Shown: positions 34,545 to 46,519 of the stretch, one piece after another
Numbering within the stretch: position 1 is the first letter of the stretch
Layout of the letters: every line of letters starts with the position of its first letter
From: Posidonia oceanica
Taxonomy: Eukaryota > Streptophyta > Magnoliopsida > Alismatales > Posidoniaceae
NCBI GenBank assembly: GCA_037176725.1
Contig: JAZBRS010000020.1
Coordinates: 84,514,001 to 84,578,000, forward strand
Direction: 5' to 3'
DNA length: 64,000 nt
Made by a program: the position numbers and the translations under genes
The notes under the pieces: generated by a model
The model's input: only the letters and a program-made list of their open reading frames with translations
What the model was told of the DNA's origin: nothing
Databases searched by the model: none

Positions 34545-34570
34545 CTAAAAAATATATATATAATATTAAA
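34545..34570 (+). promoter_or_regulatory. TATA-like element in B's 5' LTR
   Basis: AAATATATATATAATATT lies in an A-rich stretch about 1.1 kb into the LTR and upstream of the GC-rich leader-like block. The same sequence is in the 3' LTR (about 47957-47978). In such AT-rich DNA chance is possible. Confidence 0.25.
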
Positions 34571-37198
34571 AGAACTTAACAAACAAAATCAAAAAAATAA
34601 TTTAAAGAAGACTTAAGAAAAACCCTAAAAGACTAAAATCAAAAATCAAAAACTCTTCCTAACTAATTAAAAAGCCTAATTAAAAATCCCAACTTAACAA
34701 GAAAAACCTAATAAGAAAAACTTAACTAAAAAACAATTTAAAAACTTAACAAACATTTAAAACAAAATCAAGAAACAAATTAAAAGAAAACTTAAATCCT
34801 AACTTAAATCAAAACTAAAGCTTTTCCTAGTCTTAATTAAGTAATTAAAAACAACCATTAAAAACCTAATCAAATATCCTAACTTAAACAACTACTTTAA
34901 AAATATTTTCAAATATTTTCTATTTTTATTTCCATTTTAATTTTCTTCTCCTTCTTCTTCTTCCTTTCTTCCTTTCTTCTTCTTTCTTTTTCAATTTCCT
35001 TTTTCTTTTTCTCCTGGTCCGGCCAGTTGGCCTCCTCCCCCTCCTTCCTTCTTTTCTTTCTTTCTTTTATTTTTTTCTTCTCCGCACAAGGCCCGGTCCA
35101 CTGCCGCATTTTCTTCCTCCTCCTCTTCCCGCCTTCTTCTTCTTCTTCCTTAGACTCTTCCTCCTTCCCGCGAAACCCAGCTCCCTCCTCTTCTTCAAAT
35201 TCAACTTCTCCCTCTCGGTCCAATCGCCTACAGCTCACCCTCCTCCTCTCTCAGCTCTCAGCGAATCCCCCAGCAGCCTCGTTAAAACCAGCTCCAATCT
35301 CCTCCTTCCAACACCTTTTTTTTCGTCCTTCCAACAAGTACCCTTCTTCTCCGGTAGCCTAATTCTCTCCCCCTCTTGCTTTTCCATCCCTCAGATAGGG
35401 GTCCTGCTCCCTCTCTTGCCAGGTCAGCACCGCCGCTGACCCGTCTTCTCTGGCGAGCTCAAAGCTTGCCTCGCCGCTCCGGTTAGCAGAATGTCTCACC
35501 GATCGTCGCCCGAGGTCCGCACGAGCTCCAGGAGCACGACCCTACCTCCGGTTTCCCCTAGCGTCGCTCCAATCACCCGTTCCTCCTCCAAAAGGCCTGC
35601 AGTCCTCCGTCGCCATCTCCGGTCATCTCCAGGCTGCATCACGAGCTGCCGACGCTGCACCGACCTCCGCACAGCTCCGGAGCACACCGCCCGCCGTTCA
35701 GCGCCGCCTCAGCACCCCTCTTCCTCCCTCTCCGGCCACTGGCAGCGTTCTACTGCAGTGGCCGCTCCTTTGCGTTTTTACTGTTCCTTTATTTCTTCTT
35801 ACTATGCTAAGTTTGCCATGTATTGCATTTCTACCTCATTCTTTTATTTTATTACTTTCCAGTCCTGCCATCGTTTAAGAATCATTTAAGTTTGAATTTA
35901 AATCATATGAAATTGCATGAAAAACCTAAAAAACTGTCTAATTGCATGTTAGTCCTCCTGCTGTGTTATTCTTTAAGTTGTATTTTAGTTCAGACCCAAC
36001 ATGTTTTTTTATTTACATCTAGATCCTCTACAGTTACTGTTTATTTACTTTTCTTTATTTTCAGCCCAGTTATTTATTTTATTTGTATTCTAGTCCATTT
36101 ACAGTTCATCTAACTTTCTGTCCATTTAATTTCTAGTCTTGCTGTTTATTTTATTTACTTGTTAGTCCTGCAGTAGTTCAAATAAGTTTTGTGCTCTTTA
36201 TTTTCCAGTCCAGCATCTTTTTATTTTTGCGTTTCAGTCCTTTGGTTGTTAATCTCATTTAATACTCTGATTTTACCTTAGTAAATTGCATTTTAATCCT
36301 AGCTTTTACTTTATTTGCTTTTTGGTCCTATGATCTGTTGATAAATCATTTTATTTTCTTACTTTTCTTACTGCATTGCATTTCCATCCCATGTTTTCTG
36401 ATTTTTGCACATAGGTCCTTCATTTGCATGCACAGCATCTCTTTTTAGCATTTTTCCTTATAAAATTGCATTTTAGACCCTGCATGTTTTAAAATTACAC
36501 ATAGGTCCTCTGCATGTTTACAAAACTCATTTAAATGCATATTTTTGCTTATTAAATTGCATTTCAGCCCCTGCATATTTCAAAATTGCACATAGGTCCT
36601 TCATTTGCATTCACAGACCATTTAAAACCACATTTTACCTTATAAAATTGCATTTTAACCCTTGCATGTTTTAAAATTGCATGTAGGTCCTTCACATGTT
36701 TTCAAAAATCCATTTAAATGCATGTTTTCCTTATTAAATTGCATTTCAAACCCTGCATTTTGTTAAATTGCATTCAGACCCTCAAGTTTTCAAAAATCTT
36801 GCATATAAGCCCCTAACTTTTCAAAATCCTTGCATTTAGGTCCTTAACTTTTTCAAAAATTGCATTTAGCTCCCTAAGTTTTCTGAAAAGTCACTCTTAG
36901 GTCCTTTTCTTGCATTTTTGCATGCATTGCACCCATGCATCTTTGCATTTGGCATCCTTGCACACACTTAAGCATCCCTAGCTCCCATTTACCTGAGAGG
37001 ACCTGTTTTGCACACCCCTAGGACCTCTTTTACACTTAGATCCATTCTTCTCCCCTGTTCTTGGCCCTTCTGCCTTGAAGCCAGCATATCTTCTGATCGG
37101 ACCGCCGGATCTTCTCAACCAAGCAGCCTAGACGACCCTGGTGGAGCACACTTCAATGCAGACCAAGCATTTCTCAGATCAGACTTCAGATTTCCATG

Positions 37199-37524
37199 GT
37201 AAGTCCTTCTCAACCCCTGCACAGCATTCATTTGCACATCATTTGCATTGCATGCATTGTTTTAGCCTCCTGTTTTCTCGAGCATGTAGCTTAGGACTCC
37301 CTCTTCTTATCTATCAACTCTATCTCCCCTTTTCACGTACTCTCAATGTTTTGTGTTGTGTTTCCCCTACATTCACTACTAATTGCAACTTTCTTCTCCC
37401 TTTTCCACGATACGATCGCACCACGAGCTATTGGCAGCATGTGAGACACATCGTGGGACGGATTAGTGGGAAACAGTCACAAGACAGTGGTAATCCCTCC
37501 ACTTGCTTTCTTTCCCCTTTGTAG
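37199..37524 (+). promoter_or_regulatory. Intron-like segment (B 5' LTR)
   Basis: Donor CCATG|GTAAGTCC (GT at 37199-37200) and acceptor TTCCCCTTTGTAG|GT (AG at 37523-37524) enclose 326 bases. It is identical in the 3' LTR at 51449-51774. Confidence 0.4.
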
Positions 37525-37666
37525 GTCCTCACACCTACATTGCGTGGTCTTTAAGCGGCGCTTGTCCTTACACTTGCGCCGTTTGCCTCTCCTTTGCTTC
37601 TCTTGCTCTTTCTCTTTGCATCTGCATCTGCATGGCTTTACCGAAGTTTTATTTCACCTGTTTTGG

Positions 37667-38128
37667 CACCGTTTTGCGTGCCCGCTTCGCTTTTGACACC
37701 GTTTTGCATGTCCGCTCTTGCTTTGACACCGTTTTGCATGCCCGCTCTTGTTTTGGCACCGTTTTGCGTGCCTGCTTTGCTTTTGGTAAGGTTTTGCATG
37801 CCCGCTTCGCTTTTGACACCGTTTTGCATGCCCGCTTCGCTTTTGACACCGTTTTGCATGTCTGCTCTTGTTTTGGCACCGTTTTGCGTGTCTGCTCTTG
37901 TTTTGGCACCGTTTTGCGTGCCCACCTTGTTTTCTTGCACCGTTTCGCGTGCCGCTCTGTTTCTCGCACCATTTCGCATGCTGGCTTTGTTTTTCGCACT
38001 GCTTCACATGCCGCTCTTGTTTCTTGCACCGTTTTGCGTGCCTACTTTGTTTTTCGCACCGTTTCGCATGTCGATCTTGTTTCTTGCACCGTTTTGCGTG
38101 TCGCTTCTATTTCTCGCATCGTTTTGCG
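37667..38128 (+). repeat. 30-bp tandem array, about 16 units (B 5' LTR)
   Basis: Units of GACACCGTTTTGCATGCCCG plus CTTCGCTTTT and variants. The LTR identity with the 3' copy drops inside this array. Confidence 0.9.
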
Positions 38129-38838
38129 CGTTTTATGCTGTTTTCTCTTGCATGTTGCTTGCATTGCTTGGTTTTACCGCCGTTTTGTTTTATCGCCTAC
38201 ATTTGCATATAGGGCAACGATGCTTACTACCTGGAGTTCTCATGAGCCAGGGTTCGCCCGGTTCGGAACACAGACAGCGTTGCTGAGCGCTTAGACTGCA
38301 CGTTTACTTCCCTGCATTGCATCCATCACTTAGAGCACACCTTTGAGCATTTAGATTGGCATGCATTGGCACATAGGCATTCAAACCTGCATTTCCCTGC
38401 GTATGCGAGCGTAAGCCTAGAAAGACCGATTCTCGGGCATGTCGGGGGTGCCTAACACCTTCCCTGCACGTAACAGGAGTCCTTGCCCAGTCTTTTGGCC
38501 CGCCATGACCATATTGCCCTTATCCTAGGCATGAGTCATATCATTTGCATTCATTTGCATTTGTTTTCCTTTGCATTGCTTTGCATTGCATCCTTTGCTT
38601 GGTTTTGCGTGTTAATCCACACATTTCCCCGGTTTTCCTTGTCTCCTGATAATAGTCACGGTGGCGACTCTGAATTGTCTTATCTTCTTCTTTTCTTACC
38701 TTTTCTTCTCTGTTTTAAGTGTTTCCGTGTTGAGCCTTCCTCCTCGGACATAGCCACTAATAGTGAACCTGATTCTTATCGGTGCACGCGAGCTTTTGGC
38801 AGTGTGCATAGACGATCTGAATACTGGGATTACTACAG

Positions 38839-38856
38839 TGGCGACTCTGCTGGGGA
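38839..38856 (+). other. B primer-binding site
   Basis: TGGCGACTCTGCTGGGGA follows the LTR end after one base. It has a single mismatch to the tRNA-Arg(ACG) complement. Similar GTGGCGACTCTG strings also occur at 38661-38672 and 38983-38994. Confidence 0.82.
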
Positions 38857-40209
38857 TGCTAGACTCTGGCTTTCGCCTTGGCTTTCGCTCGCTTGGGATT
38901 TGCTTTCTTTGTTTGCCTTTGTGCCCTTTGCCTTGCTTTTGCTTGCTTGCTCGCCTGTTTGCTTTGCCCAGTGAAGTCGACAGTGGCGACTCTGATGCCT
39001 GTTTTGCTTGCTCTTCTGTGCTGAATCTTGGCGAGTCGCCTTATGGCAACTCTGCTTAGGTTTAGCACCTCCCTCGCTTGCTTCGTCTTGGCGTTCGCTT
39101 TGCCTTGCTCTGCTTTATCTCTCTTGCTTGTTTGCTTGCTTATTTCTTTACTTCTGCTCTTACCTGCTTTAATGCTTACCTGTCTTTTCTTTCTTTATCT
39201 TATTTGCTTATTACTGCTTTATTTCCTGCATAATGCATGTCTACATACTTGTTTGGCAACAATACATGCTTTTTGAATGATGAATGCTTCTTTTACACAC
39301 TTGCTATGTCACTACACACGCACATGCTCTATATATATGCCTTTTGACATGATGGATGCTTTCCTTACACTATCATGCTCACAAACACCCGCACATGCCA
39401 TACGCATGCCTTTTGCTTTGTTGTGTGATTGATTGCATGCCATGTTTGTCTGTCTCTTTCCCCTTTTGCATATGCCATGCCTAGGATAGTAGAAATATGC
39501 TTGCTTCCCCTTTCGCTTAATCTAAAAGCTACAATAAAGCCAAACAATGATATCTAAGCACAACTAGAGCCAATAACTTGCAATTTTTCCCCTTTATGGT
39601 TAATAAAACGCAAGTAAAAGACTCTAACGCATTTTGCATGTTTGATTCATTTTAGAAAGCATGCATTCTTCTCATCTGAGTCCACCCACAGTTTGCGAAG
39701 GATGGTCCCGACCTCTTGTTCCACTGCTTCTGGCGTGGCCCAAGTCAGTCGGTCTGTCCCCCCTTGTCTAGGGGTCGTGTCGGTGTTAGTGGAGGGTACT
39801 ACCCACGCTTTTGGCGGGGTCAAGGCCACCAACGCACCACCCTATTATTTCCTCAGCTCTGGCTAGGAGTTCGACAAGGAACCTGCTTTTTTCTGACCTA
39901 GAGTCTTTCTAATCCCCCTACCCATGAGTGCGTCCTAGTAGGTTATCTACTCAAGACATGCATGGTGAGAGAGCACATTTTAGGACATTCATTTGCATGT
40001 GTGCCATTCATGCCTCCCCTAATAACTCTTTATTGCATACAACCTCTAACGCCTTCACTCTTTTGCAGGTAGGTGTGGGATCTGCTGTCCGGACTCTGAG
40101 CGTCCCTCCTCTATCTCTGGGCTATTCGTCGCTTCCGGCAGTAGCTCTCCTTTAGACTTTGCATCTTTGTTTCTCGTCGCAACCTCCCCTCACTTAGACT
40201 CGGTCAACG
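38857..40209 (+). other. B 5' leader
   Basis: About 1.35 kb without a gene; T/C-rich near the PBS (GCTTGCTT-type simple sequence), then collinear with the A and E leaders. It contains extra GTGGCGACTCTG and GGCGAGTCGCC motifs at about 38983-39030. Confidence 0.7.
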
Positions 40210-42340
40210 ATGGCCCAGTCTGCCGGTGAGCTCCACTTTACTGTTGACTTGGAGGGGTTTACCACTTGGGTCCCTCCGGATTTCACCTCCATTCGCTCTG
40301 TGCCCTCTATGACACCAGGATTTCACCCTCAGGTGTTTGGGGCACTCCCTTCTGCTACGGGCCATTGGCAGACTTGCGTCCCTCCGGATCCGGTCGTCGA
40401 ATCTGTCTCGATGACCGCCCCTCGCGCTCCGAAGGCGCCTTTGACCCCTTCGTCCCTGGGATATGTCACTCCTGACATCCCTTCTGCTGCGGCAACCTTT
40501 GCCATAGGTTCCTGATCTCTTGAGTCTGCCTCTCGGCCGGTCCTGCAATTCAGTGTTCCCACTCACGGGTCTCCTAAACTGCGGTACCAGCACCTGATGG
40601 AGCTTGCCCATACACTGCAGGGTATGGCTCTATCAGTTCGCCCCTCTTGTGCTCCTGTTGCCCCTGAGGTTCCTCTACGGCCTGCTCTTGCACACACTGC
40701 ACCCCTGCCTAGACCATCGCCCCAGCTACACACTGCTTCGGTGATGGGGGCGCGGCACCTGTCTCCTGCTTTTGCACAACACCATGCACTGCATGCAACT
40801 CCATTTCCTGGTGAACAGTCCTTTGGACTGGTTGGAGCACAGTATCCCACTGGCTCGCTGCTTGGCATCGCGCCTGCGCAGCAACTGTTGCTCCAACAAT
40901 CTGCACCACGCACTACACAGCATGTTACCTACCCATCTCCCTTGCATCAGGTTCAAAACCTAGCATACTTTCCTGCCCACACAGCACAGATACGTTGGCC
41001 ATCCCGTTGCTCCACCAGGTGATGCTATCGTAGATCCGGAGGAGCACTCAGGTGCAACCCACTCAGCGTATGTGGTCCCTACCCCTGCTGCACCATCCCC
41101 TATGGTAGCTAATTCAGACCCCATCAATAACAGGATGGACGTTCTGGAGAAAGCACTACGTCTAGTGTAGGGCAAGGACCACCAGTCTTACCAGTTTCGT
41201 GACCTCTGTCTCTTTCCCGAGGCCGCACTCCCTTCGAAGTTCCGCATCCCGATCTTCAATAAATACAATGGTAAAGGCTACCCTATTTCGCATCTGAAAA
41301 TGTACTGCGGGGACCTTGCTCAGCTTCAGGCTGATGAAAGGCTCCTTATCCGCCTATTTCAGAAGAGTTTAATCGGCCCCGCACTCAAGTGGTTCACTTC
41401 CCTTGACATGGCTGCAGTTCGAACTTGGACTGATCTTTCTCAGGCCTTTCTTGAGCAGTATGCTTTCAACCTTGACTTGATTCCCAAGAGGGAGGATCTT
41501 GACGCCATCCGGCAGAGGCCCCAAGAGCCATTCGGGGAGTATGTCGGTCGCTAGCACTCCTTAGCCGCCTAGGTCAAAGATAAACCCTCCAAGGAGGATT
41601 CTATCGAGATGATCGTTAAAGGGGCGCTGCCAGCGATTGGGACTCTGCTTTGCATTCAGCACATCACTAGCCATGCATCGCTAATTAGGGCTGGCGTCCG
41701 CGTGGAAAGCTCGCTGCGAAGTGGGCATTTCCCTGCACTTTCTGCATTGGCTAGGCAAGCCAACACCTCCAGCAATCGCCGTGGCAACAACAACAACAGC
41801 TCCGCTCCTGGCTGCTCCGAGCTGCTCTCTGAGTTATGCGCCGATCCTTCCGAAGAGCCTGCCTATGCAAAGAGTCAGCTAGACCCTTTTCTGCTAGAGC
41901 ACGCACCTAATTTTGCACCTACTAAGCACGCTATCACCGTCGAGCCCATGCATCACGTCGCACCCGCTCGGCAAGGACTCCATCCAGGGCAAAGAAGACC
42001 TCGTCAGGCTGAGTGTGATTACACGCCTCTCCCCGAACCACTGAGCGTTATCTTCCCTCAAGTTGAGTCGCTCCTAAGACTCCCGGCAGTCCGTCCGTCA
42101 CCAAATCCCCCTCCGTGGTGGCATGATACGGATCAGTTCTGCAGTTTCCATCGGGCCACCGGACACTCGACGGACAACTGCCTCACTCTCCGGGATGCCA
42201 TTCAACGCCTGATCGATCGCAGGATCGTCAGCGTTGACGAGCAGGAGCTAGCACTTACACATACACCTGCACCTGCACACCCTAGTGTAGCTAATCCCTC
42301 CTCTGCTGGAACCTTGGGGGTCTACCCCAATCTTTTCTGA
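40210..42340 (+). pseudogene. gag: B gag polyprotein, interrupted
   Basis: Capsid precursor of the gag-only element. Starts at the ATG 40210 (MAQSAGELHF). Pro/Ala-rich N-terminal half, gag domain (about 41330-41560, with LIRLFQKSLIGPALKWFTSL and FNLDLIPKREDL), and zinc knuckle CSFHRATGHSTDNC (about 42140-42181). Damage: TGA at 40516, a frameshift near 41000 (frame 1 to frame 2), TAG at 41552 (TGG in A) and TAG at 41570 (CAG in A). Codons near 41330 keep CAG where A and E have TAG. The protein ends at 42340 with no pol behind it, so enzymes must come from other elements. Confidence 0.87.
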
Positions 42341-42394
42341 GTCCAGCTCTGCCCCGGTGGATCCTTCTGATCCCATCGGCGCAATCCCCTTCTC

Positions 42395-42631
42395 TTGTCT
42401 TTCCTTTCTCGTTCGAGGGATGCTCGGAGATGCAACGGCAGCGTCGACAGCAAGCCCAGGTGCAGCGTCATTCAGGTAGTTCCTCCTCCAACTTTTGCAG
42501 CTCCAGTGCTCCCTGCACTGCCATTAGCAGCTCCAGTAGCCCTAGTGCTCCCCGCACTGCCAACAGTGGACCTCGCCGACAGCATTAGCAGCGTAGGAGC
42601 GAACCCAGCACCTCCCTCCCGAGGTTGCTGA
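42395..42631 (+). CDS. Small Pro/Ala-rich frame after gag in B
   Basis: 78 codons, open in the same frame as A 12220-12540 and ending near a strong donor-like site. No domain. Possibly a displaced gag tail; weakly supported. Confidence 0.2.
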   Translation: MSFLSRSRDARRCNGSVDSKPRCSVIQVVPPPTFAAPVLPALPLAAPVALVLPALPTVDLADSISSVGANPAPPSRGC

Positions 42632-42802
42632 CAGGTAAGTCCTTCTTACCTCTCTTTTGTTTCCTGCATTGTCTTTTTCTTTTTGTTTTGTTTTGTTTTT
42701 GTGGTTTTTCGCCTTGCCTGAAAATCATAAAAAGCATAAAATCAACAAAACCCATTAAAAGCATGCATCCCTTTCTGCTTCTTGCATTCATTTCATTGCA
42801 CT

Positions 42803-42953
42803 CGGGCTGGCAACCCTAACTGCTCAGTGATAGGTCTATTAACCTATCACTTCCGGGCTGGCACCCCTAACTGCTCGGCGATAAGTCCGTCAACCTGTCA
42901 TCCTCGGGCTGATATCCCTAACTATTCGGCGATAGGTCCGTCAACCTATCACT
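42803..42953 (+). repeat. 51-bp tandem repeat, three units
   Basis: Units start with CGGGCTGGCA-like sequence at 42803, 42854 and 42905. Each ends in a GATAGGT-CCGTCA-ACCTATC hairpin or a variant of it. Isolated units recur at about 44428 and 44590. Confidence 0.8.
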
Positions 42954-44522
42954 CTGCACATTCTCCTGCACATAGCTATCATCTCATGTCATGTCATGCC
43001 ATCCTGCACATATCTGTCATCATGCATATCATCTTCTACACATATATGTTATTTCTTGCATCCTGTAAAAGACAAAAGCACCAAAAAAATCAAGAAAATC
43101 AAAAAACGCAAAAATATTTTCTCGCATTGCTATTGGTTTCCCCTTTTATGTTTTCTTAAACCAAAAACCATAAAAAATACAAAACCAATGCAAAAACCTA
43201 AAAACATGCTTGTCCCTTTCTTTCTAAAATATACAAAACCCATAAACATTTGTATAATCAGAAACCTGGCTACGAATAAACAAGTAGCGCTTGGAGGATG
43301 TCAAGCAGTGACAATCTCAGGCAGGTCTCACCTGAGCAGCGCCATCTCTTGCATGTGGCCACAAAGTGAGACTGAGAGCAGAATAGAGCATCCCGCTGAG
43401 TTTCAGAACTCCCAGAAGCGAGATCCAACCTATCAAGAGAGTCCACCGAACATGGAGAGGACCGAAGCAGAGCAGAGCATAGCCAGAGGCTGTAAGCACA
43501 CATTGCAGAGGCTGAAGGTGTATGCCGATCGGCTGAACTCTTAACACCTTGTCAAGGAATGCTACCCCAAGAGGGCGAAGACATGCATATCCAAAAGAAT
43601 AGAGATCATGTGAGCAAAAGAATATGATAACATGATATGCATGCTGAGCACAAAAGAAAAATGAAAACAGAAGTTGAAGAAAGAAGGCGCTCAAGAGAGG
43701 AGTGATTCGAATGAGCGTCGAAGCCACCTCAGTTATCAACTTCAAGCGCCACACTGGCAAATGCACAGGATATCATATCTGGAGGACCTGGCCCCACCCT
43801 CCGAGCGCAGCAGCACACTCCAATCCCCAGTGCAGACAATATCTATTTCCTGGAAGGCTAGATGCAGATTCGGTCACTCATGAGGGGAAAAGAAATATCA
43901 TCCTGTGAGCGTCCAAAGCGATAGTCGATCCCCGATGAATTAAGACGGAGGCTGTGAAGCTGCATCCAACGCTTCTGCTACCCGCATGCAACCGAAGGCT
44001 ATACTCTGCAAAGCCGAAGCTTCATCCTGAGCCAAGAGTGAGAATGAGAGCCACCGACCACAATTCGGCATGGCGTTGCTCGAGGATCGAGTCCTCTAAA
44101 TTAGAAAGTGCAGAAGCACCCTCTTGGCAGCTGCTTTTGAGTCCAAAGCCACCAAAAAATGCATGCTGTAATATACTGTTATCTTCTTCCCTTCTCCTTG
44201 TTTTCGAAAACCGAAGTCAAGGACGAGCATCTTTTGCCTGACCTCGCTCAGAGGCTCCACGCTTTTCAAAGTTTTGCCGCCCACCACGTTGGGTAGGTCC
44301 TTGATGACCGGCATGTCCCTCGTTTGTCACCTCGTGACGCCACGAAGCATGCTCGTGCTGAGACCATTGCACACCCACCACGAGGGGTTTCCTGTTTTCT
44401 CAGTTTTCTCTGCATTCCTCATTCCTTGCATCCGGGCTGGCACCCCTAACTGCTCGGCGATAGGTTCGTCAACCTATCATCCACCCATCCTTGCATTTCG
44501 ATGCCAGGGGCGCTTTGGCTGT

Positions 44523-44722
44523 CCCTTGGTATCATCCTGATACCAGGGGCATCTTTTTTGCTGCCCTGTGGTATCGTCCCCCTCTTTCCATCAGGCTGGC
44601 AGCCCTAACTGCTCGGCGATAGGTCCGTCAACCTATCATCCATCATCCATTCATTCATCCACCTTGCATCTCGGTGCCAGGGGCGCTTCGGCTGTCCCCT
44701 GGTATCATCTTGATACCAGGGG
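44523..44722 (+). other. Two copies of the conserved 3' hairpin in B
   Basis: First copy: arms 44523-44533 and 44539-44549, one G-T pair. Second: CCCCTGGTATC 44696-44706 and GATACCAGGGG 44712-44722, perfect. Confidence 0.72.
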
Positions 44723-44853
44723 CATCTTTTTGCTGTCCCATGGTATCCCATTTCCATCTGCATTGGGCTGACATCCCCAACTGTCGTGGGAGCGTCTCTG
44801 GACCTCCGCCGTGCCTTTTGGTTCGGTATTCCCGCCCCCTTTCCACCCTCATT

Positions 44854-45093
44854 CGGGCTGATAGCCCTAACTATCCAGCGAAGAGTCCGTCAACTCCTAA
44901 GCGGGCTGATAGTCCTAACTATTCGGTGATGAGTCCGTTAACTCCTCAGCGGGCTGATAGCCCTAACTATCCGGTGAAGAGTCCGTTAACTCCTTAGTGG
45001 GCTGATAGCCCTAACTATCCGTGATGAGTCCGTCAACTCCTCAGCGGGCTGGTAGCCCTAACTATCCGACGATAGGTCCGTTAACCTATCACC
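44854..45093 (+). repeat. 48-bp tandem repeat, five units
   Basis: Units start at 44854, 44902, 44950, 44998 and 45045. Each has GGGCT-GAT-AGCCC and a GAGT-CCGTYA-ACTC stem-loop. The last unit reverts to GATAGGT...ACCTATC. Confidence 0.82.
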
Positions 45094-46519
45094 CATTCCA
45101 TCGTAGTTTAACAGCATTTTGTTGCATGACATCAACATTCACATTGCATGACATCATATAGCTTCTTTGTATCCTCTGTAGAGTTAGTCTTAGTATTGCA
45201 TTTCATCATTACATGGACATGGCGTGCTTAGGATCTGATTCCCTGGCTCGTGTATTGCTTAAGGTACCATTCTCGGCGCTCGCAAGACTTTTGCAGCTTG
45301 CCCGGCTTCGGATGGCACTTGCAGTAGTGCGCGGCCTTGGTATCGTTTTCTCGGTTCCGCCTGCTCGGCGTTCCACTGTTTATACCTTGCATGCCACTGC
45401 ATAGCATCGCGCGCCTAGGATTCGAACCCGTGGTTCGCGTACTGCCTAAGGTAGCATCCTCAGCACCCGCAAGACTTTCGCAGCTTGCCGGCTTCGGATG
45501 GTACTCACAGTAGTGCACGGCCTTGGGATCGTCTTCTCGGTCTCGCATGCCCCATTGCATAACATTGCATTCTTATTGTGCTGCTTACTCCTATGTAGTC
45601 ATCACATCAACTTCCACATCCCATTTCCTTGTCATGGCGTGCTTAGGAAATCGAACCCCTGATCACACATTGCTAAAGTGACATCCTCGGCACCCGCAAG
45701 GCTTTCGCAGCTTGCCGGCTTAAGATGACACCTGCGGCAGTGCATGGCCAGGATCGCTTCCTTGGCATTACATGCCCGCCATCGCATGCACATTCACAGC
45801 ATCTCTTTTTCAGCATCTTTACATTCAGCCTTTACTTCCAGCACTTTACTTCAAACACTTTCCTTTCAGCACTTTACTTCCAGCACTTTACATCCAGCAC
45901 TTTCATTTCAGCACTTTATTTCCAGTCTTTACTTCCAGCACTTTCCTTTCAGCAACTTTACTTGCAGCACTTTACTTTCAGCTCTTGCATTGCATTGCAT
46001 TTTCCACCCTCTCGCGTGCATGCACCATCTCGCTTTCCCCTGGTGGAATACAGTACAGTAAGCTTTAGCATAAGCATACCATTTGCATTAGCATAACATT
46101 CTTGTGTCTGCATTCATCTGCATTTGCATTCACCTTCTTGCATTGCTTAGGCCACCCTTTGCATTGCATTGCCCCTTCCAGCCTTTTCCGCCTGCTTGCT
46201 GCCTCGCCTGGAGGCAAGCACTCTTCCCTTCTCGCGACCTCGCGAGCTCCTGCTCACTTTCACTTGTCTCGAACGGACAAGGGCCTTTGGCTTCCCCTGA
46301 ACTAGCAGCCAACTTGCTCGAGCGGCAAGTGCGTTGGTCCTTCCGGAGCCCCTGTTGCGCAAGCTTGGACGAGCAGCCAACTTGTTGCGTTGCATCATCA
46401 CACTTTCTGCTTCTCCTCGCCTCAGCATGCATCACACCACACTGCACTTGCATCAACATTAGCACTAGCAGCATAGCAAGCACCCGCAGCATCCACACTG
46501 CACCAGCACAGCATCCTTT

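Larger units (their letters stand above)
33428..38837 (+). mobile_element. B 5' LTR
   Basis: Begins AATTGACACCCC and ends GATTACTACA. In order: a TC-rich stretch, an A-rich stretch (34100-34900), a GC-rich leader-like block (35000-35800), AT-rich 91-bp repeats, an exon-like block (37020-37198), an intron-like segment (37199-37524), a 30-bp array (37667-38128) and conserved terminal bases. Compared with the 3' LTR it lacks about 107 bases (after about 35273) and about 725 bases (near 35330). Open frames within it, such as 33473-34006, 35491-35889 and 37503-38294, are products of composition or tandem repeats. Confidence 0.9.

Noticed and set aside
34100..34900. AAACCCTAAA-like strings that recall plant telomere repeats
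   Set aside because: They are isolated, irregular and within an A-rich LTR stretch; no tandem TTTAGGG array is present.
43317..43766. Antisense open frame in B with a counterpart in A (11007-11249)
   Set aside because: Its conservation follows the DNA similarity of the block; both lie antisense to the element, lack domains, and the A copy is shorter.
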